NCBI GenBank assembly: GCA_041538185.1
Contig: JBGORM010000001.1
Coordinates: 682,001-746,000 of the forward strand
DNA from: Melioribacteraceae bacterium 4301-Me
GTDB taxonomy: Bacteria > Bacteroidota > Ignavibacteria > Ignavibacteriales > Melioribacteraceae
Length of the DNA stretch: 64,000 bases
Direction: 5' to 3'
The notes beneath the pieces are model-generated. The model saw only the letters and a program-made list of their open reading frames with translations, had not been told where the DNA came from and did not search any database. Each line of letters begins with the position of its first letter. Position 1 is the first letter of the stretch. Positions 17,641 through 26,769 of this stretch are shown piece by piece. The position numbers were made by a program, and so were the translations under genes.

Positions 17641-18637
17641 TTGGATTGGCAATAATAATTTTGTTGCTTCGATTTGCATAAATTTTTTCAGCCCAGTTTA
17701 GTGCAGAAGAGAGGCTGGAGTTATTAGCAATATTTTTGCCTGCAATATCAAAGGCTGTGCCGTGGTCAGGTGATGTTCTTATAATAGGCAACCCAGCAGT
17801 AAAATTTACACCTTTGTAAAAATTTATCATTTTAAATGGGATTAAAGCTTGGTCGTGATACATAGCTAATACAGCATCGAAGTTGTTAATTTTTTTTGTG
17901 CCAAAAAAGGCGTCGGGCACAAATGGTCCCTCAGCAAAATCAAATTTTTTAATGGCAGGATGGATAATATTAATTTCTTCTTTCCCAATATTTCCTTCTT
18001 CTCCAGCATGAGGGTTCAAACCAAGAACAGCTATTTTTGGCCTTTGAATATTAAAATCTTTCCTTAGTGAATCATAAAGAATTCTAACTGCAGCCGTTAC
18101 TCTTTTTTTTGTAATTAATTTACTAACGCGAAATAAAGGAACATGAACTGTTACCAATCCAGCTTTCAATTGATCAGAAAGAAAAAGCATCAGATAATTT
18201 TTTTTATTTGACCATTTAGCTAAAAGCTCTGTATGACCAGAAAAATTTTGACCCGAAAGTTTAATAGCTGTTTTAGAAATTGGATTTGTAATTAGTGCAT
18301 TGCATATCTTCAACTCATAAACAGAATTAAATGCATGTTTCAAAGATTGAAAGCTTGCTTCGCCCGATTGGCGTGTTGGAAAGCCAGCATTAATTTCATA
18401 ATTGCCAATATTAATTATAGAAACTAACTCTGGCTTTTCACTACTTTTATAAATTGAATCAACAATTTCAAAAGGAAAATTTGGCTTTATAGAGCTACAT
18501 ATTTTTTCAAATGAATTTTTTGGTGAGAAATAATAGATTTTTCTTTTTTCTGGGTCATAGCATTCGTTAAAAGTTTTTATTGATATTTCTGGTCCTATTC
18601 CATTAATATCGCCGCATGTAAATGCTAATCTTATCAT
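17624..18637 (-). CDS. pdxA: 4-hydroxythreonine-4-phosphate dehydrogenase
   Basis: PdxA oxidises 4-phosphohydroxy-threonine in the DXP-dependent pyridoxal phosphate pathway. The N-terminus IRLAFTCGDINGIGPEI is characteristic. Metal-binding histidines are seen in SGHTELLAKW, in MYHDQALIPFK and near the C-terminal SPDHGTAFDIAG. The NAD-site region LGLNPHAGEEGNIG is intact. Length 337 is normal. It lies three bases after the rho stop and runs into the methyltransferase gene. Confidence 0.95.
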   Translation of the reverse strand: MIRLAFTCGDINGIGPEISIKTFNECYDPEKRKIYYFSPKNSFEKICSSIKPNFPFEIVDSIYKSSEKPELVSIINIGNYEINAGFPTRQSGEASFQSLKHAFNSVYELKICNALITNPISKTAIKLSGQNFSGHTELLAKWSNKKNYLMLFLSDQLKAGLVTVHVPLFRVSKLITKKRVTAAVRILYDSLRKDFNIQRPKIAVLGLNPHAGEEGNIGKEEINIIHPAIKKFDFAEGPFVPDAFFGTKKINNFDAVLAMYHDQALIPFKMINFYKGVNFTAGLPIIRTSPDHGTAFDIAGKNIANNSSLSSALNWAEKIYANRSNKIIIANPNDSKN

Positions 18638-18640
18638 CTA

Positions 18641-19894
18641 TCAACTATTCATACTTAACATAAATTCTTTGTTATTTTTCGTACCCTTTAATTTGTCCAA
18701 CAAAAATTCCATAGCTTCAATAGGGTCGAATTCACTTAAAATTTTTCTCAAAATCCAGACTTTATTCAGTTCATCTTCTTTCAATAACAGTTCTTCTTTT
18801 CTTGTACTAGATTTATTAACATCAATTGCTGGAAAAATTCTTCTATCGGCAAGGTTTCTATCAAGTACCAATTCCATATTGCCAGTTCCTTTAAACTCTT
18901 CAAAAATAACTTCGTCCATTCTGCTACCTGTATCAATTAAAGCTGTGCCAATAATAGTAAGACTTCCGCCATCTTCTGTATTTCGAGCCGAGCCGAAAAA
19001 TCTTTTAGGTTTATGTAGAGCTTGGGAATCAACTCCACCAGAAAGTATTCTTCCGCTGTGTGGAATTACAGTATTGTGTGCTCGAGCCAGACGTGTAATA
19101 CTATCTAACAAAATCATAACATCATCGCCGGCTTCAACCATTCTTTTTGCTTTTTCGATCACCATATTTGCTACTTGAACGTGTCTTTCAGCTGGCTCAT
19201 CAAAAGTCGAGCTAATTACTTCAGCTTGAACTGAGCGTTGCATGTCCGTTACTTCTTCGGGCCTTTCATCTATTAGCAACATAATAATTTTAACTTCGGG
19301 ATGATTTCTTGTAATTGAATTAGCAATCTTTTGCAATAAAACAGTCTTACCTGCTTTAGGCGGAGAAACTATTAGGCCTCTCTGTCCTTTACCAATCGGA
19401 GCCAACAGGTCAACTATTCTCATGGAATATTCACCGGGAGATGTTTCTAATTTAAGTCTTTTTGTAGGATAGATTGGTGTAAGATTGTCAAATAAAGTTC
19501 TTTCTCTTATCTCCTCTGGGTCTTTCCCATTAACAGCTTCAACGCGTAAAAGGGCGAAAAACCTTTCCCCTTCTTTTGGCGGTCTAACTTGTCCGCTAAC
19601 AAAATCGCCAGTCCTAAGACTAAACCTTTTTATTTGAGAAGGTGAAACGTAAATATCATCTGGCGATGGCAAATAATTATAATCAGCCGAACGTAAGAAA
19701 CCATATCCATCGGCTAAAACTTCAAGGACGCCTTTTGAAAAAGTTAGCCCGTCTTTTTGCGACTGAGCTTCAAGGATTTTAAAAATAAGTTCTTGTTTAC
19801 GAAGGTCGCTGTAACCTGTTAGTCCAAATTCTTTGGCTATCTTGTACAGGTCAACAATCTTCTTAGATTGCAGTTCTGAAATATCCATTGGCAT
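18641..19894 (-). CDS. rho: Transcription termination factor Rho
   Basis: Rho is the hexameric RNA-dependent ATPase that ends transcripts. The N-terminal helical domain ([20 protein letters not shown]) is followed by a cold-shock-like RNA-binding domain ([20 protein letters not shown]...[13 protein letters not shown]). The ATPase core has P-loop [11 protein letters not shown], Walker [17 protein letters not shown] and the Q-loop/R-loop region ([21 protein letters not shown]). There are 417 residues with no long insertion. The ATG at 19894 has an AGGA-type site 8 bases upstream. The next upstream gene, folC, ends about 165 bases away, so a separate promoter is possible. Confidence 0.97.
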   Translation of the reverse strand: MPMDISELQSKKIVDLYKIAKEFGLTGYSDLRKQELIFKILEAQSQKDGLTFSKGVLEVLADGYGFLRSADYNYLPSPDDIYVSPSQIKRFSLRTGDFVSGQVRPPKEGERFFALLRVEAVNGKDPEEIRERTLFDNLTPIYPTKRLKLETSPGEYSMRIVDLLAPIGKGQRGLIVSPPKAGKTVLLQKIANSITRNHPEVKIIMLLIDERPEEVTDMQRSVQAEVISSTFDEPAERHVQVANMVIEKAKRMVEAGDDVMILLDSITRLARAHNTVIPHSGRILSGGVDSQALHKPKRFFGSARNTEDGGSLTIIGTALIDTGSRMDEVIFEEFKGTGNMELVLDRNLADRRIFPAIDVNKSSTRKEELLLKEDELNKVWILRKILSEFDPIEAMEFLLDKLKGTKNNKEFMLSMNS

Positions 19895-20059
19895 AATAAA
19901 TTCCTAAGAATTGTGAATAATTACTATTTGTTTATACGAGGCCACTCACTTTTGGGGCAATAATTAGACTTTTTTTCTTTGATTAATATTGATAACTCGA
20001 AGGAATACGAGGTACACTGAAAAATTAATTTTATTCATACAAAATGTCAAGAAATTTTA

Positions 20060-21349
20060 TTAATTCCATAAAATTTTCTCAACCCCATTAAAGTTTTTTG
20101 CTAACATCTTTTTTACTTGACCAAGTAAATACATACTCCCTAAAACTACAAGGACCTCGTTCCCTTTATTTGAACTTATGAATTTCTTTATATACTCTTC
20201 AGGTTCTTTAACCATAATTGAATTTATTTTTAACTGCTTGGTAATATCTTGTAACATCTCAATTGAAGCAGCTCTTTCGTAATTAACTGAGGTTATAAGT
20301 ATCTCATCAAAATGTTCCCTAAGCAAAAAAAGCATTTCAGGTATATTTTTATCTCTCATTACACCAAAAAGCAGTATTCGTTTAGTATATTTTTTCTTGT
20401 CCTTAATAAACTCGCCCAGAAAGGATTTTACGCCTTCAGGGTTATGTGCTGAATCAAAAATAACTAAAGGATTATTATTATAAATTTCATAACGCCCTTG
20501 AATACCGGAATTTCGAACTACGTTTCTTATTCCTCTATCTATATTTATTCCATTAGACAGAATTAGTATTTGATTTATAGCAGCTATAGCCAAAGCAGCA
20601 TTAAACAACTGGAATTTGCCCTTTAATGGAGTCTGATAAATGTTATAGTAATTTGGGTTGTTTTTTATTCTTAAATATTCTCCTTTATCATCAACAATTT
20701 CTTTTAACAACAATACTCTACTTCCAATTTTCTCAGCAATTTCCTTAATAGAATCAATTGCTTCAGGTGGCATAATTCCAAGTACAACAGGTTTTCCCTT
20801 TTTAATAATGCCGGCTTTTTCCCTCGCAATTTTTTGAATTGTATCACCTAACACGTTAGTATGTTCAAGGCTAATTGTAGTTATAATTGAAATTAATGGT
20901 TCAATTATGTTTGTTGCATCTAAACGTCCGCCAAGACCAGTCTCTATAACAGCAAAATCAACTTTGTTTTCATAAAAATACTTAAAAGCCATTGCTGTGG
21001 TCAACTCAAAGAAAGTAGGGCTATTTTGGTCGATATACGAGTTCAACTCACTAACAAAATTTACTATATAATCATCATCAATTTCTTTTCCATCAATGCG
21101 AATTCTTTCGTTAAATTTCACAAAATGAGGTGAGGTATATAAGCCCACTTTGTACCCTTCTTCCATTAATATGCTTGCAAGAAAAGATGCCGTACTTCCT
21201 TTACCGTTTGATCCGGCAATATGAAAAGCCTTTAACTCTTTTTGAGGATTGCCTATAAATTCACACAACTTAGAAATATTGTCTAATCCTAATTTAATTC
21301 CAAACTGATGTAAAGAAAAAAGCTTTTTTATTGCAGAGTTATAATCCAT
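20060..21349 (-). CDS. folC: Folylpolyglutamate synthase / dihydrofolate synthase
   Basis: FolC is a Mur-ligase-family enzyme that adds glutamate to folates and in many bacteria also makes dihydrofolate. The ATP-binding loop HIAGSNGKGSTASFLASIL, the ETGLGGRLDATNII segment and the EHTNVLGDTIQKIAREKAGIIK block with the carbamylated-lysine region are all present. The C-terminal glutamate-ligase domain contains FDSAHNPEGVKSF. Length 429 is typical. It is followed downstream by rho and preceded by pyrD on the same strand. Confidence 0.95.
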   Translation of the reverse strand: MDYNSAIKKLFSLHQFGIKLGLDNISKLCEFIGNPQKELKAFHIAGSNGKGSTASFLASILMEEGYKVGLYTSPHFVKFNERIRIDGKEIDDDYIVNFVSELNSYIDQNSPTFFELTTAMAFKYFYENKVDFAVIETGLGGRLDATNIIEPLISIITTISLEHTNVLGDTIQKIAREKAGIIKKGKPVVLGIMPPEAIDSIKEIAEKIGSRVLLLKEIVDDKGEYLRIKNNPNYYNIYQTPLKGKFQLFNAALAIAAINQILILSNGINIDRGIRNVVRNSGIQGRYEIYNNNPLVIFDSAHNPEGVKSFLGEFIKDKKKYTKRILLFGVMRDKNIPEMLFLLREHFDEILITSVNYERAASIEMLQDITKQLKINSIMVKEPEEYIKKFISSNKGNEVLVVLGSMYLLGQVKKMLAKNFNGVEKILWN

Positions 21350-21402
21350 TGTGCTTAATTCAAAAATTTATTCGATAAGCTAATAACTATAATAAATCAA
21401 TC

Positions 21403-22329
21403 TTATTTGTCAATAATTTGATATGAAGCAACTAAGTCGCTTATTTTGTTAATAGAGGTTTTTATACAATAATTTTTCATTCCTTCAACAATTTCAACGC
21501 CGGCATTAGGATTAATAAAATTAGCAGTTCCTATTTGAACAGCAGAAGCACCGCAGATAATGAATTCAACAGCATCTTTCCAGTTCATTATTCCACCAAT
21601 ACCAATAATTGGTATATCAACATTTCTACTAATCTCAAGAACTTTGGCTAATGCTATAGGTTTAATCGCAGGTCCAGATAATCCTCCGGTAACATTGTAC
21701 AATTTAGGTTTACGACTCCAAATATCAAACGATGTTCCCACCAAAGTATTAATTGCAGAAACAGCATCACCACCTTCTTTTTTTACAATTTCAGCAAATT
21801 CAGAAATACGTGACACATTTGGCGAAAGTTTTATTATTACAGGCTTCTCAGTAGCAGCACGTACTTTTTCGGTAATTCTTCCTACTGCATTCACATCATT
21901 TCCAAATTCGAGACCGCCTTCTTTAACATTTGGGCATGATACATTTATTTCAAATGCTTTTATTGTTTCCTGCTCATCTAAAATTTTTGTGCATTCGACA
22001 TATTCTTCAATTGTACTTGCTGCAATATTGCAAATTAAAGTAGTGTTAATCTCTCTTAAGAAAGGAATTTTTTCTTTAATAAAAACTTCTACCCCAACAT
22101 TTACCAGTCCAATTGCATTAAGCATACCCGATGGTGTTTCTACAATTCTCTGAGGCGGATTTCCTTTACGTGGTTTTAATGAAACTGATTTTGTAACAAT
22201 GCCGCCAATCTTACTTAAATCTGTAAAATTGCTTATTTCATTTCCATACCCTACAGTGCCTGAAGCAAGTAAGACTGGATTTTTAAGTTCGAGCTTCCCT
22301 ATTTTAATTTTAAGATCAACTTCATTCAT
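21403..22329 (-). CDS. pyrD: Dihydroorotate dehydrogenase B, catalytic subunit
   Basis: This class 1B dihydroorotate dehydrogenase binds FMN and makes orotate in pyrimidine synthesis. It has NPVLLASGTVGYGNEI near the start and the active-site cysteine in INVSCPNVKEGG (class 1 enzymes use Cys as base). The FMN phosphate site is formed by GIGGIMNWKDAVEF and GASAVQIGTANF. Length 308 is standard. It overlaps the pyrK stop by four bases, so the two subunits are coupled, as expected for a heterotetramer that passes electrons to NAD. Confidence 0.96.
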   Translation of the reverse strand: MNEVDLKIKIGKLELKNPVLLASGTVGYGNEISNFTDLSKIGGIVTKSVSLKPRKGNPPQRIVETPSGMLNAIGLVNVGVEVFIKEKIPFLREINTTLICNIAASTIEEYVECTKILDEQETIKAFEINVSCPNVKEGGLEFGNDVNAVGRITEKVRAATEKPVIIKLSPNVSRISEFAEIVKKEGGDAVSAINTLVGTSFDIWSRKPKLYNVTGGLSGPAIKPIALAKVLEISRNVDIPIIGIGGIMNWKDAVEFIICGASAVQIGTANFINPNAGVEIVEGMKNYCIKTSINKISDLVASYQIIDK

Positions 22330-23084
22330 AATTTTATATCTTTTGCATTAAAAACTGGACCATCTTTGCAGACTAGGTAATATCCATCACAGTTCGATTT
22401 TTCAATTGGACAGCCTTGACAAATTCCAAAGCCGCAAGCCATAGCACATTCAACAGACATTTCACAATTGATGTTTTTTGTAATACAGAATTCTTTAAGT
22501 GCTTTCAGCATAATATTCGGACCGCATGCAAAAACTTTTATTTTATTTTCACTAAACTTCTCTAAAGAACTTATAAAAAGATCTACCACATTGCCCTTAA
22601 ATCCCTCTGAACCGTCATCAGTAGAAATACTAATGTTTTGCATTTTATACTTAATAACATTTTGTTTGGACTTACCGCCGACAAAGCAGTATATTTTTTT
22701 ATCATGTAGTATTTCGTCAATCAAAAAAGGGAAAGGAGCAGCACCCAAACCTCCGGCAATAACTACAGCAGTATCGAAGTTATCGTTTATATTAAATCCT
22801 TTTCCAAGCGGACCAAGAATATCCAGCACATCACCTTTTATTTTTCTCGAAAGCAATCGCGTCCCTTCGCCGTGGATATCAAACATAAAGTAAACATTAT
22901 CATTTTTAACTTCGCAAATGCTAAATGGCCTGCGTAGCAAAGGAAAATCTGTATCTGTTACTTTTATATTACAAAATTGACCAGGTCTTGCACTTTCAGC
23001 AATTCGAGGTGAAAATGCTTTAAGTAAGTAAATCCCGTTTTCAATTTCGGTAATGGATTCTACGCGGGCCTTTTCGATTAACAA
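22326..23084 (-). CDS. pyrK: Dihydroorotate dehydrogenase B, electron-transfer subunit
   Basis: PyrK is the iron-sulfur flavoprotein that links PyrD to NAD. It has a ferredoxin-reductase-like FAD domain (LLRRPFSICEV), an NAD domain (VVIAGGLGAAPFPFL) and a C-terminal [2Fe-2S] cluster motif beginning ECAMACGFGICQGCPI, with a fourth cysteine just beyond. Length is 252 residues. The likely start is a TTG at 23084 (LIEKARVES follows); no ATG fits better. It is the first gene of the minus-strand run. Upstream is a 600-base stretch with structured non-coding sequence. Confidence 0.94.
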   Translation of the reverse strand: MLIEKARVESITEIENGIYLLKAFSPRIAESARPGQFCNIKVTDTDFPLLRRPFSICEVKNDNVYFMFDIHGEGTRLLSRKIKGDVLDILGPLGKGFNINDNFDTAVVIAGGLGAAPFPFLIDEILHDKKIYCFVGGKSKQNVIKYKMQNISISTDDGSEGFKGNVVDLFISSLEKFSENKIKVFACGPNIMLKALKEFCITKNINCEMSVECAMACGFGICQGCPIEKSNCDGYYLVCKDGPVFNAKDIKL

Positions 23085-23323
23085 CCTAAATTTTCTCTTT
23101 TATTTTTTCAAAATTATGAATGTTGGGGGGATTTTACAAAAAAAAAGCCCATCCCTGCCCTACAAAGAGAAGGGTATTTTTTATAAACACTTTTAACCTA
23201 TCTTCTCGTTCACAAATTAATTCAATCTCGCTTTGTATCAAAAAATTCAAAAGGTAATCCACGAATAAACTGCAAGAGACCTTTTTGATTAAAACTTCTT
23301 CTCTTTTGAACATAAAAAAAATT

Positions 23324-23370
23324 GAAATAAGGTGTCTTTATTATAACACCCTTGCCTCATTTCTTTTTTG
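23324..23370. terminator. Possible terminator hairpin upstream of pyrK
   Basis: GGTGT (23331-23335) pairs with ACACC (23346-23350), and GAAAT (23324-23328) pairs with ATTTC (23359-23363), with a bulge between. A run of T follows on the plus strand and a run of A precedes it, so it resembles a two-way terminator. No gene ends here. On the minus strand it would come just after the hairpin cluster at 23408-23573, which could make it the end of a small RNA. Confidence 0.45.
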
Positions 23371-23407
23371 TTGCATTTATTTATGCTGTTAAATTATGAT
23401 CAAATTA

Positions 23408-23573
23408 TATACCGCGTTTTCGGAGAAGGGGAATTCACTTACTTATATAAGAGTGAAATTAAAATCCGGTAAGTTGAATAACTCCGTTGATAAACGAGCG
23501 GTATAGAAATGTCTTCCGATCACAGACATTCTTTGACAGACAAACTGTCTGCTGCCGGAAAGTAGTTAACTAC
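23408..23573. ncRNA. Possible structured RNA (cluster of perfect hairpins)
   Basis: This 166-base stretch has no credible ORF but unusually dense pairing. TATACCGC (23408-23415) pairs perfectly with GCGGTATA (23498-23505), and inside it CGGAG (23421-23425) pairs with CTCCG (23482-23486), with GTTT/AAAC also matching. There follow AATGTCT/AGACATT (23508-23514, 23524-23530), CAGAC/GTCTG (23537-23541, 23547-23551) and palindrome GTAGTTAACTAC (23562-23573). I recognise no known RNA class. The strand cannot be decided by eye; the hairpin at 23324-23370 would suit a minus-strand transcript. It could also be decayed mobile DNA. The remaining bases from 23085 to 23690 show nothing I can name. Confidence 0.4.
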
Positions 23574-23689
23574 GCTGAAACTTCGTCAACTAAATAAGTT
23601 ATACTTATAATTTGGTGATGACGCATTTTGCTATGGCTTTTTTTATTTTTAATTGAATAATATGTTTAGAGCATTTACTTGTTCATTGT

Positions 23690-24141
23690 GAGCAAATACT
23701 CAAATGTAGCTCTGTTTAATTTGGAGATCTATCTTACGGGGTATAGGAGCTGGCTATCAACTAAGTTCAAAATTTGCCTTTTTCTATAAAACATTCCTGT
23801 ACTTGGGTAACAGGGCATGGTGGAAGTCATTTTTTCCTGCCTTCTGGAAACGGGCTTGGTTTCGATTTAAAATATTTTATAAACTTATGGGTTTTAATAA
23901 TGTTTCATTCAACTACATCTATTACTTGTATGTTTCTAATATTTATGATGATACTTATGGAATAAGACCAAAGGGAAATTATTGTGAAATTAATTTCGGA
24001 AATGAAATAATTATAAGGGATATCAGAGGAAAACTTCAAATATTTTGATCTATAGGAATAGGCAGAAGTTCTAATAAGAACTACGGAAAAACACTTATTG
24101 CTCCGTCGCTCAAAGTTGGTATTTATCATAACATATTCTAG
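23690..24141 (+). pseudogene. Decayed paralogue of the following exported protein
   Basis: Conceptual translation follows the same plan as the next gene: YSNVALFNLE matches YSNTGILEF, GAGYQLSSKFAFFYKTF matches GVGYQVSQDFAISLKYS, and the last stretch SIGIGRSS...LIAPSLKVGIYHNIF matches the C-terminus FAPSIKIGINYNLF. The frame is broken by a shift near 23740 and an in-frame TGA at 24046-24048, and no start or signal peptide is visible. It ends at TAG 24139-24141, 16 bases before the intact copy's start. The intervening part (about 23800-24040) is richer in aromatic residues than the paralogue and may be strongly diverged. Confidence 0.65.
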
Positions 24142-24157
24142 TTCTAGGAGAAAATTT

Positions 24158-24709
24158 ATGAAAAAGTGTTTCTTAATTGTAATAATTATACTTACGATGA
24201 CGTTGAATGATTTACATAGTCAACAAGCATATCGTCTTGAGAAATTTTATGCGGAAAATTATTTACTTACAGACAAGAAAGATAGCGTGAGGAAAATATT
24301 TATCTATTCTAACACAGGAATCTTGGAATTTCTTTCTTTTGGTGTTGGCTATCAAGTTTCACAGGATTTTGCAATTTCACTTAAGTATTCAAACACTTTC
24401 ATAGGTTCTGGTTTTATATTCCCAAATACTGGCTCGGGTATCGGAATAAAGTTAAGTTATTACACTCCATTCTCTATCTTCAATTGTATTAATGCCGAAT
24501 ACGTTAGCTATCTGATATTATCCACCACTAAGAAAGTGAACTCTGTAACCAAAGGGAATTTTTTTGAAGCAAATATTGGAAAAGAGATTGTGAAAAAAGA
24601 AGGGTTAAGAGTTTTTTGGTCGTTAGGCCTAGCAATAAGTAATGCTAAAATGACCACTGTAGTTTTTGCACCTTCAATTAAGATTGGAATCAATTATAAT
24701 TTATTTTAG
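24158..24709 (+). CDS. Exported protein of unknown function (small beta-barrel-like)
   Basis: This protein of 183 residues has a signal peptide (MKKCFLIVIIILTMTLNDLHSQ). It has alternating hydrophobic strands that suggest a small outer-membrane barrel, such as GVGYQVSQDFAISLKYS and a C-terminal FAPSIKIGINYNLF with terminal phenylalanine. I do not recognise the family. I chose the ATG at 24158 because AGGAG lies 7 bases upstream and the signal peptide follows at once; the longer frame from 24098 runs through the neighbouring pseudogene. It lies 14 bases before the next exported gene, so the two are probably cotranscribed. Confidence 0.72.
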   Translation: MKKCFLIVIIILTMTLNDLHSQQAYRLEKFYAENYLLTDKKDSVRKIFIYSNTGILEFLSFGVGYQVSQDFAISLKYSNTFIGSGFIFPNTGSGIGIKLSYYTPFSIFNCINAEYVSYLILSTTKKVNSVTKGNFFEANIGKEIVKKEGLRVFWSLGLAISNAKMTTVVFAPSIKIGINYNLF

Positions 24710-24723
24710 AAACGGAGGTAAAA

Positions 24724-25401
24724 ATGAAAAAGGTATCAATCATTGTACTTGTTTTTATAATGGCAAATATTGTATTTGCTCATAGGCAGCATGTTCATCA
24801 GTACATTTCAGTTCAAGCATATAAGCTACTGAAAATGCAATTAGGTGGAGATTTACGAATTATGAAGGATAAAATAGGTGGTCTTGATTCTTATTATGCT
24901 GGATCCGGACCTTTTCAATTAGGCTTTATTACTACCGGCGCTTGGAGAGAAGACGAAGAAGATGTTGTTTACGGCTATTCTAAAAGTAATCCACCAACGT
25001 TAACAAGCTTTAGCGGAAGCGTGTATGATTTTATTGCTGCTTTTGGTGGATTAAGTCCGGATGGATTTGTTAGCTCAACTCATTTTTGGTATGCTGATGA
25101 GGGTGATAACCTTCAAACGACAATGCGAGCAAATATTATAGTTTTAGGCATAGATAATGTCATGTTATTTACTATACCAAATGCTTATCAAAAAATGACT
25201 GCATTTGCTTATGGAGGATACGACTTGAATTTAGATCTGATTCTGTATGGATTCCCTACCAATGCAGATGGAAGTGGTGCTTGTGCAACACAAAGAGCAA
25301 TCGTAACATTTCATTATAATTCACTTATAGATTTGTACAAGAACAAAAAATATTTATGTAACGAAGGTAACCTGGCTAACAGGTCAACAAACTATTTATA
25401 A
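24724..25401 (+). pseudogene. N-terminal fragment of a frameshifted secreted protein (zinc-dependent phospholipase-like)
   Basis: The ORF starts with a signal peptide (MKKVSIIVLVFIMANIVFA) and a histidine-rich opening HRQHVHQYISVQAYKLLK. Later come GAWREDEED and THFWYADEGD, a pattern resembling zinc-dependent phospholipase C or S1/P1 nuclease folds. The frame ends at 25401, but the sense continues in another frame from the A-run at 25345-25350: reading NIYVTKVTWLTGQQTIYNTP and onward to GTYAGFFDIVAF. A second shift at the T/A runs 25480-25488 leads into the downstream fragment. The original gene was therefore 24724-26702. Either it has decayed or two homopolymer indels are assembly errors. 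The family call is tentative. Confidence 0.65.
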
Positions 25402-25499
25402 TACTCCTATTAAATTTCTGCCGCAACATTGGAGTTCGCTAAATAGTGGAACGTATGCCGGTTTCTTTGACATAGTCGCTTTTTAAAATTTTAGGTAGG

Positions 25500-26702
25500 A
25501 TGTGTCATCTTTTACAAGATATGAATGTACCGGCGCACACCAATATTGATCCTCATGGAGATAATGATGGTCTTATTATTGATTATTACGAAAATTATTT
25601 TGGATATGACTTCTATTGGGATTACCAAAATACCTATTCACAAGTAGGAGGTTATATAAATCCTTACCAATCGTCTAATCCGCTTCATTTCTTGATGTAT
25701 ACAACAAATCAGATGGCTAACCACTTTGCAACGCAAGGTCCTCATTATAAACCTTGGAACGATAACTTCTGGGGAAATTCTTCCTCAGAAGAAATTAATT
25801 ATTTGAATTCACAAAATGTTTATTCTTTTGGAGTGCCCACTAGTATAAATGGACCTTTTGACAATAATAGCATCATAAATGTTCGTAATCATATGTTCCC
25901 TCAGGCAATCCGTGCAACTGCGGGCCTACTTTATTGGTTTGCAAAAGAAGCCGATTTGTTACCTCAACCACTGGTCTCCGTTTCTTTAGGAGGCGATGTA
26001 ACACTATATGAAGGCGTAACAGGTCATTGGTACGTTGGTTTAATAAATGGTATAGAACCATTTACCTACAATTGGCAAATAATGTATTTAGATGGAGCTG
26101 GTTATTTACAATCTTATGAGAGCGTTAAAAAGGAAAAAGAGAAAAAAGATAAAGAAAAGAAAAAAGATGGTGATATCATTATTGAGACTGTACCGAGCAA
26201 TGAATGGATACCGATTGGTACAAATTCACCTGAATTCAGCAAACCACATAACCCTTACGATTTACGTGATTTTAAGCTGAGATGTATTGTTACTGATGCT
26301 ACAAACACCACAAAAACTTCAAATGAACTCTATGTTGATGTTGTCTCATATCCTCCACCGGAATTTTCCATCGTGCAAAGTAATTATGAGAAACAAGAAA
26401 CTTCGCTTGCCAAAGAGCATGAGACAACTCAAACACCTATAAATTATTTTCTTGAGCAAAATTATCCCAATCCATTTAACCCGTCAACTGCCATCAGTTA
26501 CAAAATCAAAGAAAAAGGATTTGTATCACTGAAAGTTTATGGTGTAATAGGAAGAGAAATTGCAGACCTTATAAATGAGACACAAGAAGCAGGTTCACAT
26601 TCTGTTATGTTCAATGCAGACAATCTACCAAGCGGAGTTTACATTTACACTTTGCGCGTGAACAATTTTGTTCAAAATAAGAAGATGATCTTATTGAGAT
26701 GA
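25500..26702 (+). pseudogene. C-terminal fragment of the same secreted protein, with type IX sorting domain
   Basis: The open frame begins after TAG at 25473-25475; the first ATG is at 25500. LGRMCHLLQDMNVPAHTNID matches the helix with metal-ligand histidines found in zinc-dependent phospholipase C-like proteins and completes the fold started in the upstream fragment. It is followed by an Ig-like region (about 165-300) interrupted by a lysine/glutamate-rich tract (KKEKEKKDKEKKKDGD). A type A C-terminal sorting domain closes the protein: LEQNYPNPFNPSTAISYKIK, then LPSGVYIYTLRVN and KKMILLR. The sorting domain means the intact protein would be exported by the type IX system and anchored at or released from the surface. 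Confidence 0.75.
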
Positions 26703-26716
26703 TATGATAATGTTCT

Positions 26717-26746
26717 AAAAAGGCAGAACTATTACGGTTCTGCCTT
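26717..26746. terminator. Bidirectional intrinsic terminator
   Basis: A perfect 9-bp stem AGGCAGAAC (26721-26729) / GTTCTGCCT (26737-26745) with a 7-base loop. A-run 26717-26720 gives a U-run for minus-strand transcripts, so it best serves the rpiB-like gene at 26770. It also lies just after the plus-strand secreted gene, and the two converge here. Confidence 0.85.
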
Positions 26747-26769
26747 CTATTCATGAATAACGCCAAAGG

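Noticed and set aside
18669..19178. Plus-strand ORF of 169 residues
   Set aside because: It lies entirely within rho on the other strand; its composition mirrors the rho codons and there is no ribosome-binding site.
21560..22153. Plus-strand ORF of 197 residues
   Set aside because: It is antisense to pyrD, which has full family motifs.
23408..23573. Known riboswitch, tmRNA, RNase P or SRP RNA
   Set aside because: None of the conserved core sequences of these classes is visible.
23774..24048. Two overlapping short plus-strand ORFs as separate genes
   Set aside because: They are frames of the decayed paralogue, which can be aligned to the intact gene downstream.
25401..25500. Programmed ribosomal frameshift joining the two secreted-protein fragments
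   Set aside because: Two separate shifts are needed, and each lies at a plain homopolymer without a recognisable slippery site plus pseudoknot. Error or decay is simpler.
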